This document shows, piece after piece, positions 11,417-24,085 of a stretch of DNA of 64,000 nt. Location of the stretch: NCBI GenBank assembly GCA_036874045.1, contig CM072337.1, forward strand, positions 3,596,001 through 3,660,000. The letters run 5' to 3'. The notes beneath the pieces were generated by a model. It did not search any database and was not told where the DNA came from. It saw only the letters and a list, made by a program, of their open reading frames with translations. A program made the translations under genes and the position numbers. Source of the stretch: Cymodocea nodosa (taxonomy: Eukaryota > Streptophyta > Magnoliopsida > Alismatales > Cymodoceaceae). The first letter of the stretch is position 1, and every line of letters starts with the position of its first letter.

Positions 11417-12997
11417 CATCGTAGGTTGTAACAGGAACAAATGGGAAAGTATTTTCAGACAAAGTTTACGAATAACCTAAGTGCTTGTGTAATAAGTGTT
11501 TAAATAGGGTTTTAGGCGACTAACTCAACGTGTATAGAAGTTGGGTTCGGATTTTAAATAAATATTGAATAAAGTTTATTCAATCAAGGTACCTAAAATA
11601 TTTAAGCATAACTCATTGAGTTAACTAACCTAACGAGTAAAATGCTGTCTAGAGGCAGTTTTACACGTTACCTTACTTAACATAACATTTAGTTAGTACA
11701 CTTTACCAAAAACAAGTTTCAGATGTTTTCAACTGAAACCTTCCGAAGACAACACACAAGCTATAATTAACATATATAAAACATCATCTTGAGAACATTG
11801 TAAACTATTCTAATATTCCTTTTATGAATCTAAAATAGTTTGTTTTGCAGTTTAAATTGTTTCATCAAGATCTTAAGAGGACTAAACTTAGATTAACCAA
11901 GATTTGTATTCTGAATTATATTAATCTCTTTTGGACATTTTTATTCCTCCTCCTACAAATATGCTTCAAATATATTCAATTACATACAAAATATATTTGT
12001 ATAAGATAGATGTTAATTATAACTACACTTTAAATTCTCTTTTTAGACAATTTCTATCATCCTTAATTCATCATAAATGATTTCAAGAATCAACTTCATT
12101 CGTATATGAATCAAAACATAACTTTAAACTTAATATGATTAACACAAGAAGAATAAAGGAATGTATCTCAAATAAACATAGTCAAAAGTACTAATGTTGA
12201 TTCAATAAATCAGTAGTCATATTGGTAGAAACTATATTCGATTCAAAGATATCTGTAATTAATGAAACAACTTTTTCTTTTCAAAATAGTAAATATTGAT
12301 AATTTTCTTTAAAAGTTAGTTTTAAAAGTTTGAATCATTCAAGAGCTTTCTAATGTACTTGTGTAATGAGCTTTCAGTCAACAATCCCAGATCTAATCAG
12401 GACCTTAGGTTGCTAGATTTAAAGAATCCTTTTTCAAAACAACAATCCTTACATACCTATCTGCTCAGGTACAAAAGTCTTGTGATCAAACTGATTAATA
12501 AACTCTTAAAGATTTCACTTTGTAAGCACTTTTCATTTTAAGCACAGTATATATGTATTCCATTAATACAGATGCAATAAAACGCAAATCTTATACAATT
12601 TTTACATTTATGATTTTACTAAAAATATGAATCAATTTCAATAAGCTCATACTTTTGATTAAAAGTTTAAGATGATTTACATATAAATTATTCTACAAGT
12701 TTAATCAATCAAGTCAAATTCATGCATGATCATATGTATTGTCATTGATCCAAAGAAAACATTTAATCAAAATTTCAGGATTCCAAAGGAATTTAATATT
12801 TTTCATTGACACTTCCACTTAAAATTTTGGAAACCATTAAAATTGATAAACTACATAAAATCAATAAGATACTACTATAATTTTACAATAAATACATAGT
12901 ATCTTATGTAGTAGTTTAGATATTAATTAGATATTTATGATAAGTATATAATATCTATGAGGTAAACAACATCATCAACAAAATTTATCTTTTGTGA
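11417..12997 (-). repeat. R1 noncoding stretch between RNase H and ORF X, containing module M
   Basis: About 1.6 kb without a credible gene. Bases 11945-12717 are homologous to the Athila 3' tail at 2890-3648 and 28567-29330. The homology stops abruptly at caagtttaatcaatcaa (12700-12716), the same edge as in both Athila copies, and fades more gradually at the other side. A conserved acceptor-like string (ttgtag then gagga on the minus strand) sits near 11947, between pol and ORF X. Splicing of an ORF X message from here is only a guess. Confidence 0.6.
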
Positions 12998-13009
12998 AGT
13001 CTATGCATT

Positions 13010-14510
13010 TTACACATCACATAGCCTACAAATACCCAAATTTAATCTTATGTTGCAAAAAGTAGTTTCATCTAGAGGTTTTGTAAAGATATTAGCTAAT
13101 TGATTTTTACTAGACACAAATTCTAATTTAATTTTTCCTTTAGTTACGTTATCTCTTAGAAAATGATGTCTAACCTCTATATGCTTTGCTCTAGAATGCA
13201 ATACAAGATTTTTGGAAAGATTTATTGCAGAACTATTATCACAATAAATCTCAATTGTATTATAAGATAATCCAAAGTCTTCTAAAGTTTGCCTTATCCA
13301 TAGAATCTGAGTGCAACACAGTGCAACAACAACATATTCAGCTTTAGTGGTTGAAAGTGCTACATAGTTTTGCTTTTTACTAAATCATGACACCAAATTA
13401 TTTCCCAATAATTGACATGTGCCATTGGTACTTTTTCTATCAAATTTAGATCCTACGTAATCAACATCAGTATATCCTATAAGATCTATTGAATTATCCT
13501 TAGAATAATACAATCTAAAATTTTTAGTTTCTTTTATATATCTAAATATTCTTTTAACAGCAATTGAGTGTGATTCTTTAGGATTAGATTGAAATCTAGC
13601 ACAAGTACACACAACAAACATAATATCAGGTCTACTAGCTGTCAAATAAAGTAAAGAACCAATCATACTTCTGTATTTTCTTTGATCTATTGATTTTCCT
13701 ATGTCATCAATATCTAACTTTAAAGAAGTGCACATAGGAGTTCCTCGAATCCTTGTATCATTAAAATTAAATTTCTTAAGCATTTCATCTACATATTTTT
13801 CTTGATTTAAAAATATATCTTTATCCATTTACTTAATTTGAAGTCCTAGAAAATATGAAAGTTCTCCTATCATACTCATTTCAAACTAACTAGCCATCTC
13901 TTCAGAAAATATTTTAATTAGTTTTTCAGAAGTTACTCCAAAGATTATATCATCCACATATATTTGAATAACAATCTGATCTTTATCATCTCTCTTGATA
14001 AATAGAGTATAGTCTACTTTTCGCATGATATAACCTTGTTCTATTAGAAAAGTAGATAATATTTCATACCACGATCTAGGTGCTTGCTTCAAACCATATA
14101 AGGCTTTCTTCAATTTATACACAAAGTCAGGATTTTTAATATCTTCAAATCTAAGTGGTTGTTTTACATAAACTTCTTCATTAATTAACCCATTTAGAAA
14201 TGCACTCTTGACATCCATTTGATATAGTTTAAAATCCATATAAGAAGCATAGGCCAATAATATTCTAATACTTTCTAACCTAGCCATAGGGTAAATGTTT
14301 ATCATAATCTAGTCCTTCTTCCTATATATACCCTTGTGCAACTAATCTAACTTTGTTTCTTATAACTTGACCAGTCTCATTAGTTTTCTTTCTAAAGATC
14401 CACTTTGTACCTATTATGGACTGATTTTTGGGTGGAGAAACTAATTCCCAAACATCATTCCTGATGAATTGATTTAGTTCTTCTTGCATTGCCACTATCC
14501 AATTTTCATC
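13010..14510 (-). pseudogene. R1 reverse transcriptase and RNase H
   Basis: Copia-type RT and RNase H, which copy element RNA into DNA in the cytoplasmic particle. In minus order: MQEELNQF and [29 protein letters not shown], the catalytic YVDD box at 13949-13960, MIGSLLYLTASRPD, YTDVDYVGSKFDRKS, then RNase H with IEIYCDNSSAI and HSRAKHIEVRHH, ending near 13010. A one-base frameshift lies at about 14306, and in-frame stops occur near 13885, 13826 and 13383. All the usual blocks are present, so the enzyme was full length before decay. It is read in one frame with the upstream integrase except for that frameshift. Confidence 0.92.
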
Positions 14511-15929
14511 AAATAATGCTTCTTCTATATTCCTTGGTTCCACCATAGAAACAAACATACACATACTACTTAAATTTACTGAAGCTCTAATTTTAACTCC
14601 CTCATTAATATTACCAATAACATGAGTGATGGGATGTGATGAAGAATAACACCAATTTCTCTGATTTTCCTTAATATTCTCATCAACATTTGAAGGTGCA
14701 TAACTTTCATCATTAGTATGATCATTTAAGTTCATATTTTTGATTTTCTCAAATAAATCTTCAATCTCTCTATTGATATCTAATTCTTTTGGGAAATTGA
14801 TCATATCAGCATTATCAACTTTAGATTGAGATTCTCTAAAAGAATTTTCATTGAAGCTTACATGGAGGGTTTCTTCAATAGTTTTAGAAGTCTTATTATA
14901 TACTCTATAGGCTTTACTTCTAGTAGAGTAACCTACAAAAATTCCTTCATCCGCTTTGGCTTGAAATTTATCCCTTTTATCCTTACTGTTAAGGATAAAA
15001 AACTTGCAACCAAATGGTTTCATGTAGGAAATTTTTGGAACCTTATCAAACATAATTTCAAAAGGAGTTTTATTAACAAGAGGTCTTAAGTGACTTCTGT
15101 TAATAATATAACAAGCTGTATTTATTACTTCAGCCCAAAGATTTTGAGGTAAATTATGTTCATTTAACATAGTTCTGGCCATTTCCTGAAGTGATCTATT
15201 CTTTCTCTCAACAACACCATTTTGAGATGGTGCTCTTGGAAAAGAAAATCTGTGTTCAATGCCATGATCTGTACAGTAATTATCCATTTGATCAATATCA
15301 AATTCAGTACCATGATCACTCCTATGTTTTTGAATAGAGACATATTGTTCATTTTGAACAAGATTGTAAAACATTTTAAACTTTTCAAAAACTTCTGTCT
15401 TAGATGCTAGAAAGTATACCCAAGTGTATCTAGAGAAGTCATCTACTAAAACAAATACATACCATTTACCACCAAGACTCATGATTCTTGTTGGTCCAAA
15501 TAGATCCGTATGTATAAGTTCTAAGACTCTCTTGCTTGATATATTAGTTTTGGTTTTAAAAGAGTTTTTATGAAGTTTACTTAACTCACATGCATCACAC
15601 ATGAAATCCTTTGAGTATTTAATCTTTAGTAAACCTCTCACTAAATGTTTTCTAGATAATTTATGCAATAGTTTCATATTTATATGCCTGATCCTTCTAT
15701 GTCATAGACATGCATCACTAGTTTCAGCTAGCAAACATGAATTTAAATCAACTACACTACAAGGTAAAGATAAAATACATATAGAACCTTTTCTTTTAGC
15801 AATAAACTTAAGTTCATCTATACTTTTATCAATAATTTTGCATACATCATCTTCAAATAACACATAATATCCATTATTAGTTAGTTTTATAACACTCAGC
15901 AAATTAAATCCTAGGTTTTCTACATATAG
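14511..15929 (-). pseudogene. R1 integrase (pre-integrase zinc finger plus DDE core)
   Basis: Integrase inserts the cDNA into host DNA. The N-terminal HHCC finger (HRRIRHINM ... CDACELSKLHK) is followed by the rve core with catalytic residues in HTDLFGP, RSDHGTEF and VVERKN, and the usual copia block GYSTRSKAYRVYN. The frame is intact for about 450 codons (14322-15677). The only break upstream is a TGA near 15702, just before the first His of the finger, where copia proteins usually have Trp. The long linker after the core (Asn/Glu-rich) leads directly into RT. All three catalytic acidic residues are kept. Confidence 0.93.
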
Positions 15930-16127
15930 TGCATTCAAAATAACACAAGTAGGAGTTATTTGAACATTGCCCATACCTATGATTTTATCCTTGCTTTTGT
16001 TTTCAAATGTAACATTTCCTTTCTTGGTATTTGTAAAATTTTTCAGTAGACTCTTCTGTCCAATCATGTGACTTGATGCTCCACTATCCAAGATCCATTT
16101 TGATGTTGTTTCCTCCTGCAAAGCAAA
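15930..16127 (-). pseudogene. R1 protease
   Basis: Copia aspartic protease domain that would cleave the gag-pol polyprotein. The active site WILDSGASSHM lies near 16100 with Asp-Ser-Gly intact, followed by a Gly-rich strand and NLLSV-type block at the C-terminal side. It is in the same frame as the upstream gag linker and the downstream integrase, consistent with a single polyprotein. A TAA at 16128-16130 separates it from gag. Confidence 0.85.
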
Positions 16128-17471
16128 TTAAGAAGAACTATTCCTTGGTACCCAATGTTGTTGAGGACCAAGTTCATTAAACACATATTTCTTCTTTTTG
16201 TTTACAAATAATTTAACATTATCATTTACATTCTTATTAATTGTGAGTACTAAAGATTTATCATTAGCATCATACTTACTTATAGCATTATTACTCTTAT
16301 AATCATTCTTTTTGTTTTTAGATGTAGTATAACCAAGACCAAACTGATTTTTATCAGATGTTAATTTATTTTGATCATGCTCATACATTTTAGTAAGTTT
16401 GTACCAAGATTTTGTACTTGTATTTGAATTTTCAGTACATACAAAATCTTTTTCTGCACAAGAATTTTTAGATAAATAACATGTAGATTGAGTAATTGGT
16501 CAAACACTAGAGTTTTGAATTTCATGCTCAGGTTTTTGAATTTTCAGTTTACTACAATTGTTTGACATTTTTGAAACATTAGTGACTGAATTTCCAAAAC
16601 AAGAAACAAGATTTTTAGAAACATTGATAGTCATGTTAGAAGTGCATTTAGATAAATCACATTAGTTTATATTATTGCTGCATGATTCATCCCTTGAATT
16701 ACCTACTTCTACATATTTATTACCTTGTTTCATGATAAAAGGAATTTTAGTCTTAGATTTACTTGAACTACAACTAATAAATCCTTTATTGGCTTGAGAT
16801 TCAGGATATTCAGGATAATCAAATCTTAAGCCAAATTTATATGACACCTCAGGGGTACTAGTTAGTTTGTCTAACTTAGTTTGACTTAAATTCCATTTCT
16901 CAATGGTGGAATTTAAATCTAGCTCTCTCATTTTTAATCTATCAATCTCTAACTCGAGATCATTTATATTGTTTCTCAATTTTTCATTTTCAGATTTTAT
17001 CTTTAATTTTTTAGCATTTGTATTCTGTATTTGTTCATGCAAGACACATTCATTAAATCTAAATTTATGCAATTCTCTAGCATGATTTTCATTATCACAT
17101 TTAAACTTTTATAAAGTAATAGACATGAAACAATTTTCTTCTTTCAAAATGGAGAAAGAGTTTCTAATATTCTTATTTTCCAGTTTACAAACTTTAAGTT
17201 TTTGTAATAATACATGATAAGCACATAATAATTTATCAAAGTTAAAATTTGAATGACTTTTAGGATCAAATATTACCTCAGACTTATCTACCATGAAGCA
17301 CACATGAGCAATGTCTTCTAACTCTTGTTCTTCTTCTGAATGTGAAGATTTTAATGATGATTCCTCAAATTCAGACTCTTTTAACGTGTCATCCAGGTGA
17401 CCTTCAAAGCCTTTTTCTTGTAAAACTTTTTCTTAGTGTTTTGAGTCGTCTTCTTCTAATTTGTCCTACTA
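16128..17471 (-). pseudogene. R1 gag C-terminal linker region
   Basis: Asn/Lys/Ser-rich sequence between the gag zinc knuckle and protease. It contains heptad-like, coiled-coil stretches (16850-17070 and 17150-17300) and a segment FGLGYTTSK followed by GPQQHWVPRN, which resembles the FGLGYA and GPKKIWVPK blocks seen in R2 and R3. Stops near 17109, 16662 and 16495 break it, but all in one frame. The region is continuous with the gag N-terminal part at 24086-24994 once R2 is ignored. Confidence 0.75.
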
Positions 17472-17476
17472 TGCTT
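17472..17476. repeat. Target site duplication of R2 (TGCTT), left
   Basis: TGCTT precedes the R2 LTR and recurs at 24081-24085 right after the other LTR. Confidence 0.92.
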
Positions 17477-19259
17477 TGTTAGGAACGAATGACTTCACTA
17501 GAGGGGGGGTGAATGGAGAACAGTGTGAATTTAAGCCTATTTTTCACTTTACTAACTAATTTGATTAATTAGTTTGCACAAATAATAATAAGATAAAAAT
17601 ATCATGCACAGCGGAAATAAAGGTAAGAAACACAAGAGAATTTTAGGTGGTTCACCAACTCGACTAGTCCACCCCCAAGGGTCACTTGGGCTTCACTAAG
17701 TGTCTCAACACTTACACACTTACACACTTGCACACCTACTTTCAGGTCGAAGCAAGAACCAACCACATAGAAGTTTTTAGGTATAAACTCCAGAAAACCA
17801 ATACTTAGAAGTTTTCAGGTATAAACTTTAGAAAACCAACCTCTTGAGTGTTCTGGTCGAAACTCAAACCAACAACTGAATGAAGCTTTCAGGTTGAAGC
17901 CACGAACCAAATGATCATTCTTAGATCAGACTTTTAGCACATGGAGAGCTTGAAGAATCTTCTTGTAAAATCCAACTTTCAATTGATTCTATGTTGAACT
18001 AAATTTGAGCTTTCTTCTATATCAGTAATTGATCTACAATGTGTACTATATTTCTCTATGTAATTGTATCTGAGATCTCACACTTTAGCTCTACTAAATA
18101 TTGAATGATCTGTTTGTATTTATGCTTAAATACCCAACGATCATATTTTTTCCTTAAGGGATTTATTCTACTGTACTTGATTAGACTTTAGTCCCAAATA
18201 CGTAAAGTTACCGTTCAGAAAGATATTTCAAGATATCCTTCCAATTTTCTTAACCTTTCGGATAGTTAGTTGTGTAACTCTCCAAAGAATGTTTGTAACT
18301 CACCAAAAGATTACTTAAGTCTTTCTATCATGTAGGATTCCAGATCATACAATGTGAGCTATCATTCAATCAAATACTTACAACTGTAACTTACCGAACA
18401 GTTATTTAATTGTCGGATAGTTAGCTACAGTAACCCTCCGTTAACTTTCCGATTGCTTTAATTCAGCATGTGCATAAAAGACTAACTTAAGTTTCAGATG
18501 GTTATTCCTATAACTCACCGAAACGCTTCAAGATTTCGAATAGTTATCTTTCTAACTCTTCGAAAACTTATTTGAGCTTCTATCTGGAATTCCGCACGGG
18601 GGAAATTCAATGACTTAATTTTCGGATAGTTAAACTGTAACTCACCGAAACTCTCTTGAGATTTTGGATAGTTATCTAACTCTCTGATTTTTCCTTTTAA
18701 GCTTTTGATTGCTGGCTTCTCCATTCTGCATGTGCGTAATAGGAAGACTTAAGTTTCGGAAAGTTATACATGTAACTCATCGAAAAACTTGAATAGTTAT
18801 CTAACTCTCCGAAAAGAAAACTCAGATAGTTATCTAACTCTCTAAAAAGTCCTTGAAGCTTCCATTCTATATTTCTTCACATGGTTAATTGAATGACTTA
18901 ACTTTCGGATAGTTATACCTGTAACTCTTCGAAAAGTCCTTTAAGCTTTCAGATAGTTAACTCCTTAACTTTCTGATCATTCAATCTTTCTTAACTGTTC
19001 GATCATTTAACTCTCCGAAGGCTTTGTAAATTCGGATAGTTATCCTTCTTACCGTGCGATGATATTTCTACTGCTTTACTCTTCGGATACTTAGACCTGT
19101 ACCTGTTCGATTTTCCTGTAGCTCTATAGCAGTATCTTTTGGAACTTTCTCCATCTATTCGTCTACTTTCTGATCTTTTGCTGAGCTATCGTATCTGTGA
19201 AATACAATTTGGTTTCCTCACATAGGTTTTTGCATTATCAAAATACTAGGGTCCTAACA
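17477..19259 (-). repeat. R2 LTR (3' LTR in element orientation)
   Basis: Partner of 22299-24080, about 6 percent different over the first 300 bases by eye. Positions 18200-19100 hold many copies of TCGGATAGTTA and TAACTCTCCGAAA-like motifs with CACGTG-like words between them. Positions 17745-17900 hold a run of short hairpins joined by accaac. Confidence 0.93.
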
Positions 19260-19275
19260 ATCTCCCCCTTTTTGA
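19260..19275 (-). other. Polypurine tract of R2
   Basis: The minus strand reads aaaaagggggagat against the LTR edge. Confidence 0.85.
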
Positions 19276-20738
19276 TAATGACAAAATTCTTTACATTAAA
19301 TTACATGTATTTCACTCCCTAGATTGTTGTTATACATTCAATCACACAGAAACTAAGTAAAGCTAAGATTTACAATGAAAATAATCCAATGACGTTAAAT
19401 TCTCGCCTTGTCTGTGTGCTGGGAATGCTCCCCCTACCTTCTATGTAATTTTCTATATTCTTCTCCCCCTTTTTGTCATTAAATAAAAGGAGTTCCACAA
19501 TTTTCTTTTGTTGAATTTTCTTCTCCCCTTTTTGTCATTAAATTTGTATCTGATGATATACCAATTTTCTGATCTCTATAATCCTGTCAGATATCAAGTT
19601 GTGAAAAGAATCAAATACATCAATATCTTCAAATACCAATTTTTGATTTTCCATCAAATGTAGACTGTTGATGTGTAGATCTCAGTTGTTAAGATATTTT
19701 CATCATTGCAGTCTATTTTCTTCTTTTCCTTTGATGTTGTGCTGCTTTTCTTCTTTCTTATTTGAGCACAGTATCAATTGAAGTGTCAATTTCCTTAATC
19801 GTTGTCTAATGCCAGTTGTTGACATTCTATCTTCTAAGAAGTCAGTAATTGCTCTCTTGATTTGTGATATTTCTTCCTTTGTTTTCGTGTAATTACTACA
19901 TCATCTGTAAAAATTGAAAACAATTAAATGCCAATAGTTAATGTAGCAATTTATAAATATGCAGTTAATATTTGTAATTTCTGCCACATGCTCTCCCCCT
20001 ATATGCATGCCCTCTTTATATACTTTTATTTTGTACTAAAGTAACATTCTGAATTCTCTTCATATAGTAGGTTCTCCCCCTACTTATATGTTTTTCCTTG
20101 TAGACAAATTTGTTGCACCTGTTTTGCAAAATGAATGTCATATATGATACCAATTGAACTAAATACCAATTGCTAATCAAAAATATCAAAAAAGATTTTC
20201 AATCAATTTGCTTCTGACTCCAATTAGTTTATCTTCTCTTGGATCTTTGTTTCAAGTGGTTCTTCTATTTGCAGAAGATAATTTGAAGATTGTAATCTGT
20301 CTACTATAGATTTTGGTTGTCCTTTAATGAATCTGATTTCCCTGTGTTTGTAGTCATTCAACTTGGCTCGTGCAAGCCTTGTTTCCTTTAATGAACATGA
20401 TTCAATCATTGATGCTACTTTTGATGCCAATTGTTAATTTCAGAATATCATAACTGATTCTTAACTGATTGCCTTCTGATTACCAACTATTTAGCTTCTT
20501 AAACTCTCTCTTTAATAGATTCCTTCAAAAAATATGCAAAGAGCAATTTGTGACTGTAGTCTGGTTGCTATAGATTTTGCTCTCCTTGAGCATCAAGATT
20601 TTAGGCACAATTTCCACTCAATCTAAGTGAGCACTTTCTACCAATTTATGGTGCCTCTTGTAAAACCAAAGTTTTACTGTCATAATTGGTTTGGAGCTAT
20701 AGATCAACTACTCCCCCTAAACCATATAATCCTGTAAT
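19276..20738 (-). other. R2 noncoding interior
   Basis: About 1.46 kb between the gag stop and the PPT, in the place where R3 has pol. There are several pyrimidine-rich blocks like ctccccctttttgtcatta on the + strand (19460, 19535, 19990, 20075), reminiscent of repeated PPT-like sequences. Short reading frames here (for example near 20224-20430) are not recognisable. No gene is supported. Confidence 0.65.
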
Positions 20739-22246
20739 TCAAACAGAAATAGATTTTGGTACTCATACTTTCTTGGGTCCATAAGTGTTAGTCCTGACAA
20801 TATTTAGTTTATTGCCTTTTGGCAGCCACATTAAACCAGATCTTCTTTTGATGGAAAACACTGTTGTACCATCTCTATAAGATCGAATAACACCACCTTC
20901 GTAGGGTATTTCCTGTGAAGTAGCATACCCTAGGCCAAATCTATTTGAGCCATGTCTCTATGAACCAATGATTTGATCTAATCTTTTCTGTCCATTGGTA
21001 AATTTATGCACAAAATTTTTCAGATCAGTGATTTCTGATTTCAAATTTTCATTTTCATTTATCAATTTATCATTATTGCATTTTGTATCTTCAGCATGCA
21101 AATTTTCAAGTTTAGTATGTGCTTCTTCTAAGCATGCAGTTAAATGCTTAATTTCCTTTTTATACTTTTTGCATTTAACATATAAGCTGTCAACAGTAGA
21201 CAAAAGAATATTTACATCTAGATTATCATTGTCTACATCAGAATCACTTTGAGATGAAGTGGAACATACCTCTTGTGCTGCATAGCACACGTTCACTAGT
21301 ACCTCTTCATCTGAACTGGATGAGCTACTAGAAGAACTACTATCATCCCAAGTAGCCTTCAATGCCATTTTCTTTTTGTAGCTCCTCTTCTTCTTCATTT
21401 CTTTTTCTTCTTCTTGTTGCAGTGGACAATCAGGTTGTATATGTCCCTGCTTCTTGCATTTAAAGCATATTGGTGCATTGCTTTTTGATGTGCTGGCATG
21501 ATTCTTTTTCTTCATCCATTTTCTGAATTTTCTCGCCAGTAGCACAACATCATCATCATCCAAGCTTTGAAGTTCCTGTGTTGATGGAAAGGCTAGTTCT
21601 TTCTTTGTTTCAGTTTTCTTTTTACCACTACCTTCCTCAACTTTCCATTCCTTCATTTGAACTTCATGGGCCAGTAGGTTGCCCATTAGATCCTCTATTG
21701 AGTATTTGTTGAGGTCTTTGGAATCTTGTATCAATGTGGACTTTTGCTTCCATTCCACAATTAAGCTTCTGAAGATTTTCTGTACCTGTTCACGGACAGA
21801 AAATTCCTTTCCCAAACCTCTTAAGCCATTAATAATCTTAGTGAATCTTGAAAACATATCAATGATAGTTTTATCATCAAGCATTTTAAATAATTCAAGC
21901 TTTCTAAGTAAAATGCTTATTTTAGTGTCTTTCACTTGGTTGGTTCCTTCAAAGGTTATTTGAAGAGTGTTCCAAGCCTTGTGAGTAGATTTACAAGCTG
22001 AAACTTTATTATATAGTTCAGCAGATAAGACACAGTAAATAATATTCAGCTGATTCTCTCATCCTCCTCAGTCCAGTCATCCTCATGACTAGGTGGAATA
22101 GGTGTTCCTAGAACAACCATTTTTCATAAACTCACATCTGAGCTTCTGAGGAAACATTCCATCTTGTTTTTCCAGTAATTATAATTAATACCATCAAACA
22201 GGGGAGGACGATGGATGTTCTGACCCTCTCTGTGAAAAGATGCCAT
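20739..22246 (-). pseudogene. R2 gag (capsid and zinc knuckle, no pol)
   Basis: Gag forms the particle and binds element RNA. It starts at ATG 22244-22246 with GQNIHRPPLFDGINYNYWK, the usual copia gag N-terminus (UBN2 type). A small deletion of about 20 bases near 22045 shifts the frame; from 21935 it is open for 325 codons. It shows a capsid block (KDTKISILLRKLELFKML), LLAHEVQMKEW, the zinc knuckle CFKCKKQGHIQPDC (C-x2-C-x4-H-x4-C intact), a Ser run, then coiled coil. It ends with GPKKV and VPKSIS at TGA 20739-20741. It is close to the R3 gag; the shared stretch MALKATWDD is identical. Nothing of protease follows. Confidence 0.88.
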
Positions 22247-22284
22247 GATCTCAAATGGTTAAATCTATAAAAAGAGATCAACCT

Positions 22285-22296
22285 GCTCCGATACCA
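22285..22296 (-). other. Primer binding site of R2 (initiator-Met tRNA type)
   Basis: The minus strand reads TGGTATCGGAGC two bases inside the LTR, one mismatch from TGGTATCAGAGC. Confidence 0.88.
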
Positions 22297-22298
22297 AT

Positions 22299-24080
22299 TG
22301 TTAGGAATGAATGACTTCACCAGAGGGGGGGTGAATGGAGAACAGTGTGAATTTAAGCCTATTTTTCACTTTATTAACTAATTTGATTAATTAGTTTGCA
22401 CAAGTAATAATCAGATAAAAATATTATGCACAATAGAAATAAAGGTAAGAAACACAAGAGAATTTTAGGTGGTTCACTAACTCGGTTAGTCCACCCCCAA
22501 GGGACACTTGGGCTTCACTAATTGTCTCAACACTTACACACTTGCACACTTGCACACTTACTTTCAGGTCGAAGCAAGAACCAACCACTCAGAAGTTTTC
22601 AGGTATAAACTCTAGAAAACCAACACTTAGAAGTTATCAGGTATAAACTCCAAAAAACCAACCTCTTGAGTTTTCAAGTCGAAACTCAGACCAACAACTG
22701 AATGAAGCTTTCAGGTTGAAGCCACGAACCAAATGATCCTTCTTGGATCAGACTTTCAGCACATGGAGAGATTTAGGAATCTTCTTGTAAAATCCAACTT
22801 TCAATCAATTCTATGTTGAACTGAATTTGAGCTTTCTTCTATATCAGTAATTGATCTGCAATGTGTATTGTATTTCTATATGTAATTGTATTTGAGATCT
22901 CATACTTTAGCTCTACTGAATATTGAATGATCTATCTGTATTTATGCTTGAATACCCAACGATCATATTTTTTCCTCAATGGATTTATTCTACTGTACTT
23001 GATTAGACTTTAGTCCCAAATACGGAAAGTTACCGTTCAGAAATATATTTCAAGATATCCTTCCAATTTTCTTAACCTTTTGGATAGTTAGCTATGTAAC
23101 TCTCCGAAGAATGTTTGTAATTCACCGAAAGATCACTTAAGTCTTTTTGCCATGTAGGATTCCAGATCATATAATGCGAGCTGTCATTCAATCGGATACT
23201 TACAACTATAACTTACCGAACAGTTATTTAACTGTCGGATAGTTAGCTACAGCAACCCTCCATTAACTTTCTGATTGCTTTAATTCAGCATGTGCATAAA
23301 AGACTGACTTAAGTTTCGGATGGTTATCCCTATAACTCACTGAAACGCTTCAAGATTACAGATAGTTATCTTTCTAACTCTCCGAAAACTTATTTGAGCT
23401 TCTATCTGGAATTCTACACATGAGAAATTCAATGACTTAAGTTTCGGATAGTTAAACTGTAACTCACTGAAACTCTCTTGAGATTTCGAATAGTTATCTA
23501 ATTCTCCGATTTTTCCTTTTAAGCTTTTGACTGTCGGCTTCTCCATTCTACACGTGCGTAATAGGATGACTTAAGTTCCGGAAAGTTATACTTGTAACTC
23601 ACCGAAAAACTCGAATAGTTATCTAACTCTTTGAAAAGAAAACTCAGATAGTTATCTAACTCTCCAAAAGTCTTTTATGCTTTCGTTCTGTATTTCTGCA
23701 CGTGGTTAATTGAATGACTTAACTTTCAGATAGTTATACCTATAACTCTCCGAAAAGTCCTTTAAGCTTTCGGATAGTTAACTCCTTAACTTTTTGATCA
23801 TTCAATCTTTCTTAACTGTCTGATCATTTAACTCTCCGAAGGCTTTGTAAATTCAAATAGTTATCCTTCTTACTGTCCGATGGTATTTCTACTGCTTTAC
23901 TCTTCGGATACTTAGACTTGTAACTGTCTGATTTTCCTGTAGCTCTATAGTAGTATCTTCTAGAACTTTCTCCATCTATTCGTTTGCTTTCTGATCTTTT
24001 GCTGAGCTATCATATCTGTGAAATACAATTTGGTTTCCTCACATAGGTTTTTGCATTATCAAAATACTAGGGTCCTAACA
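22299..24080 (-). repeat. R2 LTR (5' LTR in element orientation)
   Basis: Promoter-bearing LTR. A TATA-like CATAAATAC lies on the minus strand at 22939-22947. The upstream part (23000-23950) is the palindromic motif array; the short hairpin run is at 22560-22740, downstream of TATA and so likely in the transcript leader. Confidence 0.92.
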
Positions 24081-24085
24081 TGCTT
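24081..24085. repeat. Target site duplication of R2 (TGCTT), right
   Basis: Exact repeat of 17472-17476. Confidence 0.92.

Larger units (their letters stand above)
17477..24080 (-). mobile_element. R2: gag-only LTR retrotransposon (TR-GAG type) nested in R1
   Basis: Two LTRs of 1,783 and 1,782 bp with matching ends (TGTTAGGA ... TCCTAACA), an exact TGCTT duplication, a PBS and a PPT define a complete 6,604-bp element. The 3,039-bp interior encodes only gag, in minus orientation; no protease, integrase or RT motif is visible in any frame, and 1.5 kb between gag and PPT is noncoding. This is the layout of terminal-repeat retrotransposons with a gag domain (TR-GAG), non-autonomous elements known from plants. 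Its gag, PBS and PPT resemble R3, a plausible helper type. It landed immediately after the zinc knuckle of the R1 gag. Confidence 0.92.

Noticed and set aside
14826-15867. Plus-strand reading frames opposite the R1 integrase
   Set aside because: They are shadows of the strongly supported minus-strand integrase and protease.
18200-19100. CRISPR-like array of regularly spaced repeats
   Set aside because: Repeats are degenerate, palindromic, irregularly spaced, lie inside LTRs and are duplicated in the partner LTR. The sequence is plant nuclear DNA.
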